Assembly: GCF_002929495.1 (NCBI RefSeq)
Contig: NZ_PJJJ01000037.1
Coordinates: 186,001 to 250,000 of the forward strand
Length of the DNA stretch: 64,000 nt
Source of the DNA: Cryobacterium sp. Y82
Lineage (GTDB): Bacteria; Actinomycetota; Actinomycetes; Actinomycetales; Microbacteriaceae
Direction of reading: 5' to 3'
Each line of letters starts with the position of its first letter. Position 1 is the first letter of the stretch. The notes beneath the pieces were generated by a model that worked only from the letters and a program-made list of their open reading frames with translations, made no database searches and was not told where the DNA came from. Made by a program: the position numbers and the translations under genes. This document shows positions 56,627 to 64,000 of this stretch, one piece after another.

Positions 56627-57286
56627 CTAGGCTCCCTTCACTGCGTTGCGAACGAATACGAGGCGGCCACGAGCACCGGGAACGGCACCCTTGACGAGCA
56701 TGAGGCCCTTGTCGGCGTCAATAGCGTGCACCTTGAGGTTCAGCACGGTTACGCGCTCGCCACCCATACGACCGGCCATGCGCATGCCCTTGAAGACACG
56801 GCTCGGGGTCGAGGAAGCGCCGATGGAACCGGGCTTGCGGTGGTTGCGGTGCGAACCGTGAGAGGAGGAGACACCCTTGAAGTTGTGACGCTTCATAACA
56901 CCGGCGAAACCCTTACCCTTGCTGGTGCCCATGACATCAACCTTGGTGCCGGCAGCGAAGACACCGTCAACGGTGAGCTCCTGTCCCAGGTTGTAATCAG
57001 CGGCATCCGCGGTGCGGAGCTCGGTGATGTGGCGACGCGGCGTGACGCCGGCCTTGTCGAAGTGACCGGCAAGGGGCTTGTTGACCTTGCGCGGGTCGAT
57101 GGGGCCGGCGGCGATCTGAACGCCGTTATAGCCATCCACTGCCTTGGTGCGAATCTGCGTGACAACGTTCGGCGCGATCTCAATGACGGTGACGGGAACA
57201 AGCTTGTTGTTCTCGTCCCAGACCTGAGTCATGCCGAGCTTTTTGCCGAGGAGACCCTTGGTGGTCTTGGTGTCGGAGTAAGACAT
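56627..57286 (-). CDS. rplC: 50S ribosomal protein L3
   Basis: 219 aa. It begins with [20 protein letters not shown] near residue 12 and has [20 protein letters not shown] and [20 protein letters not shown]. Eight bases after rpsJ. Confidence 0.97.
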   Translation of the reverse strand: MSYSDTKTTKGLLGKKLGMTQVWDENNKLVPVTVIEIAPNVVTQIRTKAVDGYNGVQIAAGPIDPRKVNKPLAGHFDKAGVTPRRHITELRTADAADYNLGQELTVDGVFAAGTKVDVMGTSKGKGFAGVMKRHNFKGVSSSHGSHRNHRKPGSIGASSTPSRVFKGMRMAGRMGGERVTVLNLKVHAIDADKGLMLVKGAVPGARGRLVFVRNAVKGA

Positions 57287-57294
57287 CGCGGGCC

Positions 57295-57603
57295 CTAGAG
57301 CTTGATCTCGATGTTGACGTCGGCCGGAAGGTCGAGGCGCATGAGCGAGTCAACAGCCTTCGGGGTCGGGTCAATGATGTCGATCAGACGCTTGTGGGTG
57401 CGCATTTCAAAGTGCTCCCGGCTGTCCTTGTACTTGTGAGGAGAACGGATGACACACACCACGTTCTTCTCGGTCGGAAGCGGCACCGGGCCGACGACTG
57501 TAGCGCCCGCACGGGTCACTGTGTCGACGATCTTACGCGCCGAAATGTCGATGACCTCGTGGTCATACGACTTAAGTCGAATGCGGATCTTCTGTCCCGC
57601 CAT
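57295..57603 (-). CDS. rpsJ: 30S ribosomal protein S10
   Basis: 102 aa. [20 protein letters not shown] and [20 protein letters not shown] are diagnostic. It also serves as NusE in antitermination. First gene of the S10 operon behind the predicted promoter at 57688-57714. Confidence 0.98.
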   Translation of the reverse strand: MAGQKIRIRLKSYDHEVIDISARKIVDTVTRAGATVVGPVPLPTEKNVVCVIRSPHKYKDSREHFEMRTHKRLIDIIDPTPKAVDSLMRLDLPADVNIEIKL

Positions 57604-58086
57604 GTCGAACTCTCTCTCTGTCGAGGCGTCTTACAGACAACGGCAGGATTTGCCGAGGTTGCATTGGACGCCGTAGTAGCACTGCTGCTATTAGCACCAC
57701 TGTTCATATGTCAATTTCGATTCACGTCAAATAATCGACGCTCATCGTCAACGTCGACTCCCAGAAGCAGAACCTGGGGGACGGCACGGTTTTACCCAGG
57801 CCGACCAGATCGTTGATTTGTACTTCGCTCTGCTCCCTGCGGCCTAGCCTGCAATCTGCGCTCATCCGACAATGTGTTTTTCGAATGAGCGTGACGCGAC
57901 TATGCACTGCCTGGCAGTGATTCCGGCGACGCATAGCGCACGCCGAAAGTGTTGAACTAGAAGAGTCTGCCACACAGTTGCCACTTCATGCAACCCGGGC
58001 GTGTCGCATTCGGCGTGTCGCACGATTTCGAGACGCAAGGCCCAACCAAGAGGCCGTGGGCGTCGGCTTTACTGCTACTTGGACGG
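57604..58086. other. S10 operon upstream region
   Basis: 483 bp without a supportable gene. The minus-strand frame at 57722-57973 has many Arg/Cys/Ser residues, no ribosome site and no recognisable domain. The region contains the S10 promoter, an untranslated leader of about 80 bases for rpsJ, and a short direct repeat GGCGTGTCGCA near 57999-58024. Confidence 0.5.
57688..57714 (-). promoter_or_regulatory. Predicted S10 operon promoter
   Basis: On the minus strand a consensus -35 TTGACA (57709-57714) is followed after 15 bases by TAATAG (57688-57693). The spacer is short, so the true -10 could be shifted by one or two bases. It is about 85 bp upstream of rpsJ. Confidence 0.5.
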
Positions 58087-58524
58087 CTAGCCTGCGGTGA
58101 TGCCGGCAGCAACGCGCGGACTCTGGTCGGGGCAGCTTTTGGCAGTGGATTCGCTGAGGACGCGCTGGGCCATAATCTGTCGTGATTGGTCAGACAAACC
58201 GGTAGTTGGGTATTCAGCAAGCACCTTGTTGATGATTTCGGGAATCGTCAGGGAGGCATACTGCGTGAGGCTGTCGCAGACCAGCACGCTGTACACACTG
58301 ACGGTACTCGCCACCATGCTGTCGAGAACCTGCTGTTCAGACTGAGCGGTCGGCGTTGGCGTGGCGATCGGTGATGGAGTGATAATCGGCGTGACCTGGG
58401 CGAGCAAGGGTTCAGCGACGGGGGCAGACCCGACCAGGCGTGGCACGATCACCACGGCAAGGATGGCGATGACGACAACCGCAATCCCTAACAGGATGCG
58501 CATTTCCAGTTTCGATATCTGCAT
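58087..58524 (-). CDS. Small membrane-anchored protein of unknown function
   Basis: 145 aa. One N-terminal membrane helix (about residues 9-31, LLGIAVVVIAILAVVIVPRL), a Pro/Thr-rich linker (45-62) and a roughly 75-residue extracytoplasmic domain with two Cys (in VLVCDSL and AKSCPDQ) that could form a disulfide. The Cys spacing and the IPEIINKVLAEYP helix recall short actinobacterial secreted domains such as DUF732, but I do not assign it. It lies between tuf and rpsJ, genes that are often adjacent. No strong ribosome site was seen before the ATG. Confidence 0.6.
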   Translation of the reverse strand: MQISKLEMRILLGIAVVVIAILAVVIVPRLVGSAPVAEPLLAQVTPIITPSPIATPTPTAQSEQQVLDSMVASTVSVYSVLVCDSLTQYASLTIPEIINKVLAEYPTTGLSDQSRQIMAQRVLSESTAKSCPDQSPRVAAGITAG

Positions 58525-58612
58525 GCGCAGAACATAACCGGATATCCACTATCCCGCGTCGGACAGGTGAGTATCGTCAACCACTTAAAGTATTCGACTT
58601 CGTGTGGGGTGC

Positions 58613-58648
58613 AAAAAAGGGGCCGGACTCGAAGGCCCGACCCCCTTT
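58613..58648 (-). terminator. Rho-independent terminator after tuf
   Basis: On the minus strand GGGGTCGG and CCGGCCCC (plus-strand span 58619-58644) form an 8-bp stem with one G-U pair around a 10-base loop, flanked by AAAG and followed by TTTTTT (58613-58618). It closes the rpsL-rpsG-fusA-tuf transcript. Confidence 0.88.
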
Positions 58649-58684
58649 AGGAGATCGAAGTAGAAAAGACTACGTAAGTATTTA

Positions 58685-59878
58685 CTACTTGATGATCTTG
58701 GTCACCGTGCCGGCGCCGACGGTGCGGCCACCTTCACGGATAGCGAAGCCGAGGCCCTCTTCCATGGCGATCGGCTGAATCAGCGCGACAGTCAGGTCGG
58801 TGGTGTCGCCAGGCATGACCATCTCGGTGCCCTCTGGCAGCGTGATGACGCCGGTGACGTCCGTGGTGCGGAAGTAGAACTGCGGGCGGTAGTTCGCGTA
58901 GAACGGGTTGTGACGGCCACCCTCGTTCTTGCTGAGGATGTACGCGGTGCCCTCGAAGTCGGTGTGCGGCGTAACCGAACCCGGCTTGACGACGACCTGG
59001 CCGCGCTCAACGTCTTCGCGCTTGGTGCCACGAAGAAGAAGTCCACAGTTCTCGCCGGCCCAAGCCTCGTCGAGCTGCTTGTGGAACATCTCAATACCGG
59101 TAACCGTGGTCTTCTGCGTCGGGCGGATGCCGACGATCTCGATCTCGGAGTTGATCTTGAGGGTTCCACGCTCGGCGCGGCCCGTAACAACGGTGCCACG
59201 GCCGGTGATCGTGAAGACGTCCTCGATCGGCATCAAGAACGGCTTGTCCTTGTCGCGGATCGGGTCCGGGATGAAGTCGTCAACGGCCTGCATGAGAGTC
59301 AGGATGTTGGCGGTCCACTTCTCGTCGCCCTCGAGCGCCTTGAGTGCGGACACCGGAACGACGGGGGCGTTGTCGCCATCGAAGCCCTGGCTGGAGAGAA
59401 GTTCACGAACTTCAAGCTCAACGAGCTCCATGATCTCTTCGTCGTCAACCATGTCGGCCTTGTTCAGCGCGACGAGCAGGGTCGGAACGCCGACCTGCTT
59501 GGCGAGAAGAACGTGCTCACGGGTCTGAGCCATCGGGCCGTCAGTGGCGGCAACCACGAGGATTGCGCCGTCCATCTGAGCAGCACCGGTGATCATGTTC
59601 TTGATGTAGTCAGCGTGGCCCGGAGCATCGACGTGCGCATAGTGACGCTTGTCGGTCTCGTATTCAACATGCGAAATGTTGATCGTGATGCCGCGCTGGC
59701 GTTCTTCCGGAGCCGAGTCAATCGACGCGAAGTCGCGCTGAACGTTGATCTTGGACGGGAACTTATCGGCAAGAACCTTGGAGATCGCTGCAGTCAGCGT
59801 GGTCTTTCCGTGGTCAACGTGACCGATCGTTCCGATGTTTACGTGCGGCTTTGTCCGCTCGAACTTGGCCTTGGCCAC
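58685..59878 (-). CDS. tuf: Translation elongation factor Tu
   Basis: 397 aa, GTG start. P-loop [17 protein letters not shown], switch [30 protein letters not shown] and the domain 2-3 segments are all present. It delivers aminoacyl-tRNA to the ribosome. The 134-bp gap after fusA contains TAATATAAG on the minus strand, which may be part of a separate tuf promoter. Confidence 0.99.
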   Translation of the reverse strand: MAKAKFERTKPHVNIGTIGHVDHGKTTLTAAISKVLADKFPSKINVQRDFASIDSAPEERQRGITINISHVEYETDKRHYAHVDAPGHADYIKNMITGAAQMDGAILVVAATDGPMAQTREHVLLAKQVGVPTLLVALNKADMVDDEEIMELVELEVRELLSSQGFDGDNAPVVPVSALKALEGDEKWTANILTLMQAVDDFIPDPIRDKDKPFLMPIEDVFTITGRGTVVTGRAERGTLKINSEIEIVGIRPTQKTTVTGIEMFHKQLDEAWAGENCGLLLRGTKREDVERGQVVVKPGSVTPHTDFEGTAYILSKNEGGRHNPFYANYRPQFYFRTTDVTGVITLPEGTEMVMPGDTTDLTVALIQPIAMEEGLGFAIREGGRTVGAGTVTKIIK

Positions 59879-60012
59879 TGTGGGTCCTCCTCAGGACTCG
59901 CGTGCAAATTCACGGCCGCCGTTATGAGCGGCCGGTATGCGCTGGATGTGTCTACTTATATTACTAGGGCCAGGTGGCCGAAGCGATTCGGCCCGAAGGC
60001 CAGAACAGTGGG

Positions 60013-62127
60013 CTATTCGCCCTTGTTCTTGTTGATGATCTCGTCGGCAACTGCCTTCGGGACCTCCGCATAGCTCTCGAACGTCATCGAGTACACCGCC
60101 CGGCCTGAGGTCTTCGACCGCAGGTCACCGATGTATCCGAACATCTCCGACAGTGGAACGTGGGCGCGAATTACCTTCACACCCTGCGCATCCTCCATGG
60201 TCTGGATCTGCCCACGACGCGAGTTGAGGTCTCCGATTACGTCACCCATGTATTCCTCAGGGGTACGAACTTCGACGGCCATCAGCGGCTCGAGCAGAAC
60301 GGGGTTCGCCTTACGAACGGCTTCCTTGAAGCCCATCGAGCCGGCAATCTTGAAGGCCATCTCCGAGGAGTCAACGTCGTGCGCAGCGCCGTCAAGCAGG
60401 CTGGCTCGAACGCCCACCATCGGGTAGCCGGCCAGGACGCCTACGCGCAGCGCATCCTGAATTCCAGCATCCACCGAGGGGATGTACTCACGCGGGATAC
60501 GGCCACCGGTGACCTTGTTGAGAAACTCGTACGACTTCTCAGCAGTGATTTCCATCGGCTCGATCGCGATCTGAATCTTCGCGAACTGGCCGGATCCACC
60601 GGTCTGCTTCTTGTGCGTGTAGTCGTGACGCTCAACGGCCTTGCGGATCGTTTCGCGGTACGCCACCTGGGGCTTGCCGACGTTCGCCTCAACGTTGAAT
60701 TCACGCTTCATGCGGTCGACCAGGATGTCCAGGTGAAGTTCACCCATTCCCTTGATTACCGTCTGGCCAGTTTCCTGGTTCTGCTCGGTACGGAAGGTGG
60801 GGTCTTCTTCGGCAAGCTTCTGGATGGCAAGGCCCAGCTTTTCCTGGTCCTGCTTGGTCTTGGGCTCGATGGCGACCTCGATAACCGGGTCAGGGAAGGT
60901 CATGGACTCGAGTACGACCTGCTGGTTCGGGTCGCACAGGGTGTCGCCCGTGGTGGTGTCCTTGAGGCCGATGACCGCGTAGATGTGACCGGCGGTGACG
61001 AAACCGACCGGGTTCTCCTTGTTGGCGTGCATCTGGAAGATCTTGCCGATGCGCTCCTTCTTGCCCTTGGTCGAGTTAATGACCTGGGCTCCGGAGTCGA
61101 GACGGCCCGAGTACACGCGCACGTAGGTGAGGCGACCGAAGAACGGGTGCACCGCAACCTTGAACGCGAGAGCCGTGAACGGCTCCTCGGCGTGCGGGTG
61201 ACGCATGATGACCTTCTCCTCGTCGCGAACGTCGTGCGCCTCGATGGCGGCCACGTCGAGCGGGGTGGGGAGGTAGTCAACGACAGCGTCGAGCATCGGC
61301 TGAACGCCGCGGTTCTTGAACGCAGAACCACAGAGAACCGGGTAGATCTCGCTGTTGATGGTGAGCTTGCGGATGGCGCCCTTGATCTCGGCAACCGTCA
61401 ACTCTTCGCCGGCGAAGTAACGCTCCATGAGGTCGTCGTCGGTTTCGGCGACGGTCTCGAGCAAAAGCTTGCGGTACTCGGCAGCCTTCTCCACGAGGTC
61501 GGCGGGGATCTCTTCGATGGCGTACTTCGAGCCCATCTCCACGTCACCCTTGGAGTCGCCACGCCAGGTCAGCGCGCGCATCTGAACGAGGTCAACGACA
61601 CCCTCGAAGTTAGATTCTGCACCGATCGGCAGCTGGATGACCAGCGGCTTCGCGCCGAGGCGCTTGATGATGGTGTCGACCGTGAAGTAGAAGTCGGCGC
61701 CGAGCTTGTCCATCTTGTTGACGAAGCAGATGCGCGGCACGTCGTACTTGTCGGCCTGACGCCACACGGTTTCGGACTGGGGCTCAACGCCCTCCTTGCC
61801 GTCGAACACGGCAACGGCACCGTCGAGAACGCGAAGCGAACGCTCCACCTCCACGGTGAAGTCCACGTGTCCGGGGGTGTCGATGATGTTGATCTGGTTG
61901 TTGTCCCAGAAGCACGTCGTCGCAGCGGAGGTGATCGTGATGCCACGTTCCTGCTCCTGCGCCATCCAGTCCATCGTCGAGGCGCCGTCGTGGGTCTCGC
62001 CGATCTTGTGGTTGACACCCGTGTAGAACAGGATGCGCTCAGTTGTGGTGGTCTTGCCAGCATCAATGTGAGCCATGATGCCGATGTTGCGGACCTTACT
62101 CAGGTCGGTGAGCACGTCAAGTGCCAC
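60013..62127 (-). CDS. fusA: Translation elongation factor G
   Basis: 704 aa, GTG start with GGAGG six bases upstream. G1 [21 protein letters not shown]3 [21 protein letters not shown]4 [10 protein letters not shown], and the domain IV stretch [20 protein letters not shown] are conserved. GTP-driven translocase and, with RRF, recycling factor. Confidence 0.99.
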   Translation of the reverse strand: MALDVLTDLSKVRNIGIMAHIDAGKTTTTERILFYTGVNHKIGETHDGASTMDWMAQEQERGITITSAATTCFWDNNQINIIDTPGHVDFTVEVERSLRVLDGAVAVFDGKEGVEPQSETVWRQADKYDVPRICFVNKMDKLGADFYFTVDTIIKRLGAKPLVIQLPIGAESNFEGVVDLVQMRALTWRGDSKGDVEMGSKYAIEEIPADLVEKAAEYRKLLLETVAETDDDLMERYFAGEELTVAEIKGAIRKLTINSEIYPVLCGSAFKNRGVQPMLDAVVDYLPTPLDVAAIEAHDVRDEEKVIMRHPHAEEPFTALAFKVAVHPFFGRLTYVRVYSGRLDSGAQVINSTKGKKERIGKIFQMHANKENPVGFVTAGHIYAVIGLKDTTTGDTLCDPNQQVVLESMTFPDPVIEVAIEPKTKQDQEKLGLAIQKLAEEDPTFRTEQNQETGQTVIKGMGELHLDILVDRMKREFNVEANVGKPQVAYRETIRKAVERHDYTHKKQTGGSGQFAKIQIAIEPMEITAEKSYEFLNKVTGGRIPREYIPSVDAGIQDALRVGVLAGYPMVGVRASLLDGAAHDVDSSEMAFKIAGSMGFKEAVRKANPVLLEPLMAVEVRTPEEYMGDVIGDLNSRRGQIQTMEDAQGVKVIRAHVPLSEMFGYIGDLRSKTSGRAVYSMTFESYAEVPKAVADEIINKNKGE

Positions 62128-62171
62128 GGGGGTCCTCCGGAAGGGTAGGGGTGGAATTGTTGGAACAGAGT

Positions 62172-62202
62172 CCTGCGACCGAAGTCTTACCTCGGTCGCA
62201 GG
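62172..62202. other. Perfect hairpin in the rpsG-fusA gap (1)
   Basis: CCTGCGACCGA (62172-62182) and TCGGTCGCAGG (62192-62202) are perfect 11-bp arms with a 9-base loop, 45 bp before the fusA start on the minus strand. No U-tract. The position upstream of fusA suits an attenuator or the S7 feedback region known from other str operons. Confidence 0.6.
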
Positions 62203-62223
62203 CTCCCTCGGCGCTGGCGTCGC

Positions 62224-62243
62224 GCAATCGCTGGCGCGATTGC
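62224..62243. other. Perfect hairpin in the rpsG-fusA gap (2)
   Basis: GCAATCGC (62224-62231), loop TGGC, GCGATTGC (62236-62243): a perfect 8-bp stem, 19 bp after the rpsG stop on the minus strand and 21 bp from the larger hairpin. Confidence 0.55.
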
Positions 62244-62262
62244 CATAGCTCCAGCGCGCTAA

Positions 62263-62733
62263 CTACCAGCGGTAGTGAGCGAAGGCCTTGTTCGCTTCAG
62301 CCATTTTGTGAGTGTCTTCACGACGCTTGACAGCGGCACCGAGGCCGTTGCTCGCGTCGAGGATCTCGTTGGTGAGGCGCTCGGTCATGGTCTTCTCGCG
62401 ACGCGCTTTGGCGTAGCTGGTCAACCAGCGAAGGGCCAGCGTGTTGGCGCGGTGCGGCTTGACTTCGACGGGCACCTGATAGGTGGAACCACCGACGCGG
62501 CGCGAACGCACCTCGAGGGTCGGACGAACGTTGTCGAGTGCCTTCTTCAGCGTGACAACGGCATCCAGCTCGTTCTTGGCGGAGACACCGGCGAGGGCAT
62601 CGTAAACGATGCGCTCGGCGAGGCCCTTTTTGCCATCGAGAAGGATCTTGTTGACGAGCTGGCTGACGATGGGTGCACCGTAAACCGGGTCGGCAATGAC
62701 AGGGCGCTTGGGAGCGGGTCCTTTACGGGGCAT
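62263..62733 (-). CDS. rpsG: 30S ribosomal protein S7
   Basis: 156 aa. [20 protein letters not shown] and [16 protein letters not shown] [20 protein letters not shown] are typical; ends [11 protein letters not shown]. Overlaps rpsL by one base. Primary 16S 3'-domain binder. Confidence 0.98.
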   Translation of the reverse strand: MPRKGPAPKRPVIADPVYGAPIVSQLVNKILLDGKKGLAERIVYDALAGVSAKNELDAVVTLKKALDNVRPTLEVRSRRVGGSTYQVPVEVKPHRANTLALRWLTSYAKARREKTMTERLTNEILDASNGLGAAVKRREDTHKMAEANKAFAHYRW

Positions 62734-63107
62734 TACTTCTTCTCCATCTTTGCGCCGTAGCGGCTGCGAGCCTGCTTACGGTTCTTGACGGCCTGGGTGT
62801 CCAGTGCGCCGCGAATGATTTTGTAACGCACACCGGGGAGGTCCTTAACACGGCCTCCGCGCACAAGCACCATGGAGTGCTCCTGCAGGTTGTGGCCCTC
62901 GCCGGGAATGTAGGCGGTGACCTCTGTACCGTTGGAAAGCTTGACGCGGGCGACCTTGCGCAGAGCCGAGTTCGGCTTCTTCGGGGTGGTCGTGTACACG
63001 CGGGTGCAAACGCCGCGCTGCTGCGGGTTGGACTTCAGGGCGGGAGCCTTGGTCTTGGTGACCTTGGGGCTACGGCCCTTCCTGACCAACTGCTGAATGG
63101 TGGGCAC
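62733..63107 (-). CDS. rpsL: 30S ribosomal protein S12
   Basis: 124 aa, GTG start with AAGGAG upstream. [20 protein letters not shown], the decoding loop [20 protein letters not shown] and [20 protein letters not shown] are conserved. Lys in TPKKPNS and the PGEGHN loop (PGVRYK further on) are the wild-type, streptomycin-sensitive forms. First gene of the str operon. Confidence 0.99.
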   Translation of the reverse strand: MPTIQQLVRKGRSPKVTKTKAPALKSNPQQRGVCTRVYTTTPKKPNSALRKVARVKLSNGTEVTAYIPGEGHNLQEHSMVLVRGGRVKDLPGVRYKIIRGALDTQAVKNRKQARSRYGAKMEKK

Positions 63108-63304
63108 TAATTACTCCTTGTTATTGCTGCACGGTGACAGCTTTGTGATGGTTAGCATTCGACCACTTCTTACGATTTGGTCGAGTTCATCTGGACCCGC
63201 TTGAACCCACACGATTGCTCGCGCGTGTTTTGGTGGGTATGCCGTGGGGGCTACTCGTTGAGTAAACCCTGCATGTGTGGAATCTTGCCCCGACCTGGTG
63301 CTTC

Positions 63305-63322
63305 CACGATGCGAACATCGTG
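63305..63322. other. Perfect hairpin with tetraloop in the rpsL leader
   Basis: CACGATG (63305-63311), loop CGAA, CATCGTG (63316-63322). In the minus-strand transcript the loop is UUCG closed by a G-C pair. It lies about 200 bases before the rpsL start. Confidence 0.5.
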
Positions 63323-63362
63323 CGGGCATAATTCAGGCGCACGACAAAGCGCACACCGGATA

Positions 63363-63392
63363 ATACTAGCCCGGCGCGGCCGCCACGGTCAA
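63363..63392 (-). promoter_or_regulatory. Predicted str operon (rpsL) promoter
   Basis: On the minus strand TTGACC (63387-63392) and TAGTAT (63363-63368) with an 18-base spacer, placing the transcript start about 250 bases before rpsL. It is the best sigma-70-like pair in the region. Confidence 0.55.
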
Positions 63393-63461
63393 ATGGATTG
63401 CGGACACCGCCCGGCCGCCATTTTCGTGCCGTGGATGCGGACCGGGCCCGGGCCCCGTCCG

Positions 63462-63487
63462 CGGGCCCAGTTAATAAACTGGGCCCG
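63462..63487. terminator. Strong palindrome downstream of the unidentified gene
   Basis: CGGGCCCAGTT (63462-63472), loop AATA, AACTGGGCCCG (63477-63487), an 11-bp perfect stem 50 bp past the stop of the preceding minus-strand gene. A second imperfect palindrome built on GGGCCC lies just beside it (about 63439-63460). No U-tract, so termination is likely but not certain. Confidence 0.55.
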
Positions 63488-63536
63488 GGTTCATAGGGTG
63501 GGCCCGGTCGGCATACAAGCGGATAGTGCGGCGCGA

Positions 63537-64000
63537 CTAGGGATTGCGCGGCCACAGCGGGGAATCAAGGGTGCTCCCGAGGTCGACGAGCAGGGCCTGC
63601 ACCTGGGGCTCGACGAATTGCGCGATGGCCTCGAGCAGGCGGGGCCTCTGTTGGGTGAGCTGGGCGCAGACTCGCAGGCCTACCTGGGTCGCGAACTCGT
63701 CGGCAAGTTGCATCTCGGCTTTGAGCGCTTGCTTTTCTGCGGGACTGAGCGGCGGAAGGGGGTCGGAGGACGGCGGAAGACTGTGCTCGTGCCTGGCGCT
63801 GTCGGATTCCGCGGCGGGTAGAGACGGTGATTGCACGGCGGGGAGGTGCTGGTCGGCAAGTTCACCGAAGGTGAAGAGATAGGGGGTGTCTGCTGCCGGT
63901 TGCGGGTCGAGGTCCAGGCCGCGAAACTCCGGGTCGAGACCCTCGGCGGGACGGTAGGCCTGGGCGGATTCGCGTCGCTCGCTCAGATTGAGTTCGTGCG
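63537..64000 (-). CDS. Unidentified protein, C-terminal part (gene runs off the window)
   Basis: The frame is open from the window end to the stop at 63537, giving at least 154 residues. The GTG at 63836 is internal, not a start. The visible sequence reads HELNLSERRESAQAYRPAEG at the edge, has an acidic Pro/Ser-rich middle (SLPPSSDPLPPLSPAEKQAL) and ends in a helical stretch (LRVCAQLTQQRPRLLEAIAQ, then VDLGSTLDSPLWPRNP). I recognise no family. It lies upstream of rpsL on the same strand, separated by strong hairpins. Confidence 0.6.
   Translation of the reverse strand, partial: HELNLSERRESAQAYRPAEGLDPEFRGLDLDPQPAADTPYLFTFGELADQHLPAVQSPSLPAAESDSARHEHSLPPSSDPLPPLSPAEKQALKAEMQLADEFATQVGLRVCAQLTQQRPRLLEAIAQFVEPQVQALLVDLGSTLDSPLWPRNP

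Larger units (their letters stand above)
63108..63536. other. str operon leader and upstream region
   Basis: 429 bp with no supportable gene; several open frames on both strands lack ribosome sites and recognisable products. It contains the predicted rpsL promoter (63363-63392), a leader of roughly 250 bases with a perfect hairpin (63305-63322), and a G+C block with five GGGCCC cores (63444-63505), including the hairpin 63462-63487. Confidence 0.55.

Noticed and set aside
57722..57973. 83-codon minus-strand frame upstream of rpsJ
   Set aside because: It overlaps the region just upstream of the S10 promoter, is rich in Arg, Cys and Ser as in random G+C-rich frames, and has no start signal.
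58910..60073. Long open frame opposite tuf
   Set aside because: It is a mirror of the strongly biased EF-Tu coding sequence, with no start signal and no domain.
60160..62148. Long open frame of about 660 codons on the plus strand opposite fusA
   Set aside because: It is fully antisense to EF-G, whose every GTPase motif is intact. High G+C third positions on one strand create such mirror frames. It has no ribosome site and no recognisable protein.
63187..63555. Open frames across the rpsL leader
   Set aside because: They run through the hairpins and the promoter on either strand without a ribosome site or a recognisable product.
1..64000. CRISPR arrays, insertion sequences, prophage genes, rRNA or tRNA genes
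   Set aside because: No regularly spaced repeat series, transposase, integrase or phage structural gene, rRNA core sequence or tRNA cloverleaf was found when reading both strands.

Overview
The window is a stretch of high-G+C actinobacterial chromosome, most likely from Micrococcales, family Microbacteriaceae; I cannot name the genus. The grounds are the housekeeping order (str, S10, spc and alpha ribosomal clusters followed by truA-rplM-rpsI-glmM-coaA-glmS-acpS-alr-tsaE-tsaB-rimI-tsaD-groES and guaB), frequent GTG/TTG starts, two small proline-rich DUF4190-type membrane proteins, HrcA/CIRCE control of groES, and Lys/Ala-rich or acidic tails on several ribosomal proteins. No rRNA, tRNA, insertion sequence, prophage or CRISPR array was seen.

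Left part (1-7.6 kb): the 5' end of guaB, a complete branched-chain amino acid (LIV-type) ABC importer livH-livM-livG-livF, a convergent substrate-binding lipoprotein gene, a shortened second binding-protein-like gene, and a rarD-type permease. 7.6-23.9 kb: groES under two CIRCE operators, a methyltransferase, two small membrane proteins, the t6A genes tsaD-rimI-tsaB and tsaE, a TauE permease, alr, acpS, glmS, coaA, glmM, rpsI, rplM, truA and an OatA-like acyltransferase.

24.3-33.0 kb is an accessory catabolic block between truA and rplQ, genes that are usually neighbours. A first operon (3-hydroxyisobutyrate-dehydrogenase-type oxidoreductase, aldehyde dehydrogenase, MHS-type MFS carrier) has visibly lower G+C than its surroundings. 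A divergently read LysR regulator separates it from a second operon (GntP permease, crotonase-fold enzyme, class III CoA-transferase). Together they look like uptake and breakdown of a small hydroxy or branched carboxylic acid. The exact substrate cannot be read from the sequence.

33.1-63.1 kb is almost entirely the translation superoperons on the minus strand: rplQ, rpoA, rpsK, rpsM, rpmJ, infA, then (after an inserted mannitol PTS module) map, adk, secY, rplO ... rplN, rpsQ ... rpsJ, a small unknown membrane-anchored protein, tuf, fusA, rpsG and rpsL. The inserted PTS module (37.4-44.9 kb) is a single tightly packed operon, orphan EIIB - ptsH - ptsI - mtlA - mtlF - mtlD. It is read away from its PRD-type regulator mtlR and carries both the general and the sugar-specific phosphotransferase components. 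The window ends in the 3' part of an unidentified gene upstream of rpsL.

The items most worth a second look are: the catabolic block, with a FadR-type palindrome at its second promoter but no GntR gene nearby; a crotonase-fold enzyme lacking one catalytic Glu; the mannitol operon placed inside the ribosomal cluster with an orphan EIIB; a binding-protein remnant with matched internal and C-terminal losses; and a set of strong hairpins in the gaps of the ribosomal operons, including a 16-bp inverted repeat between rplO and secY.
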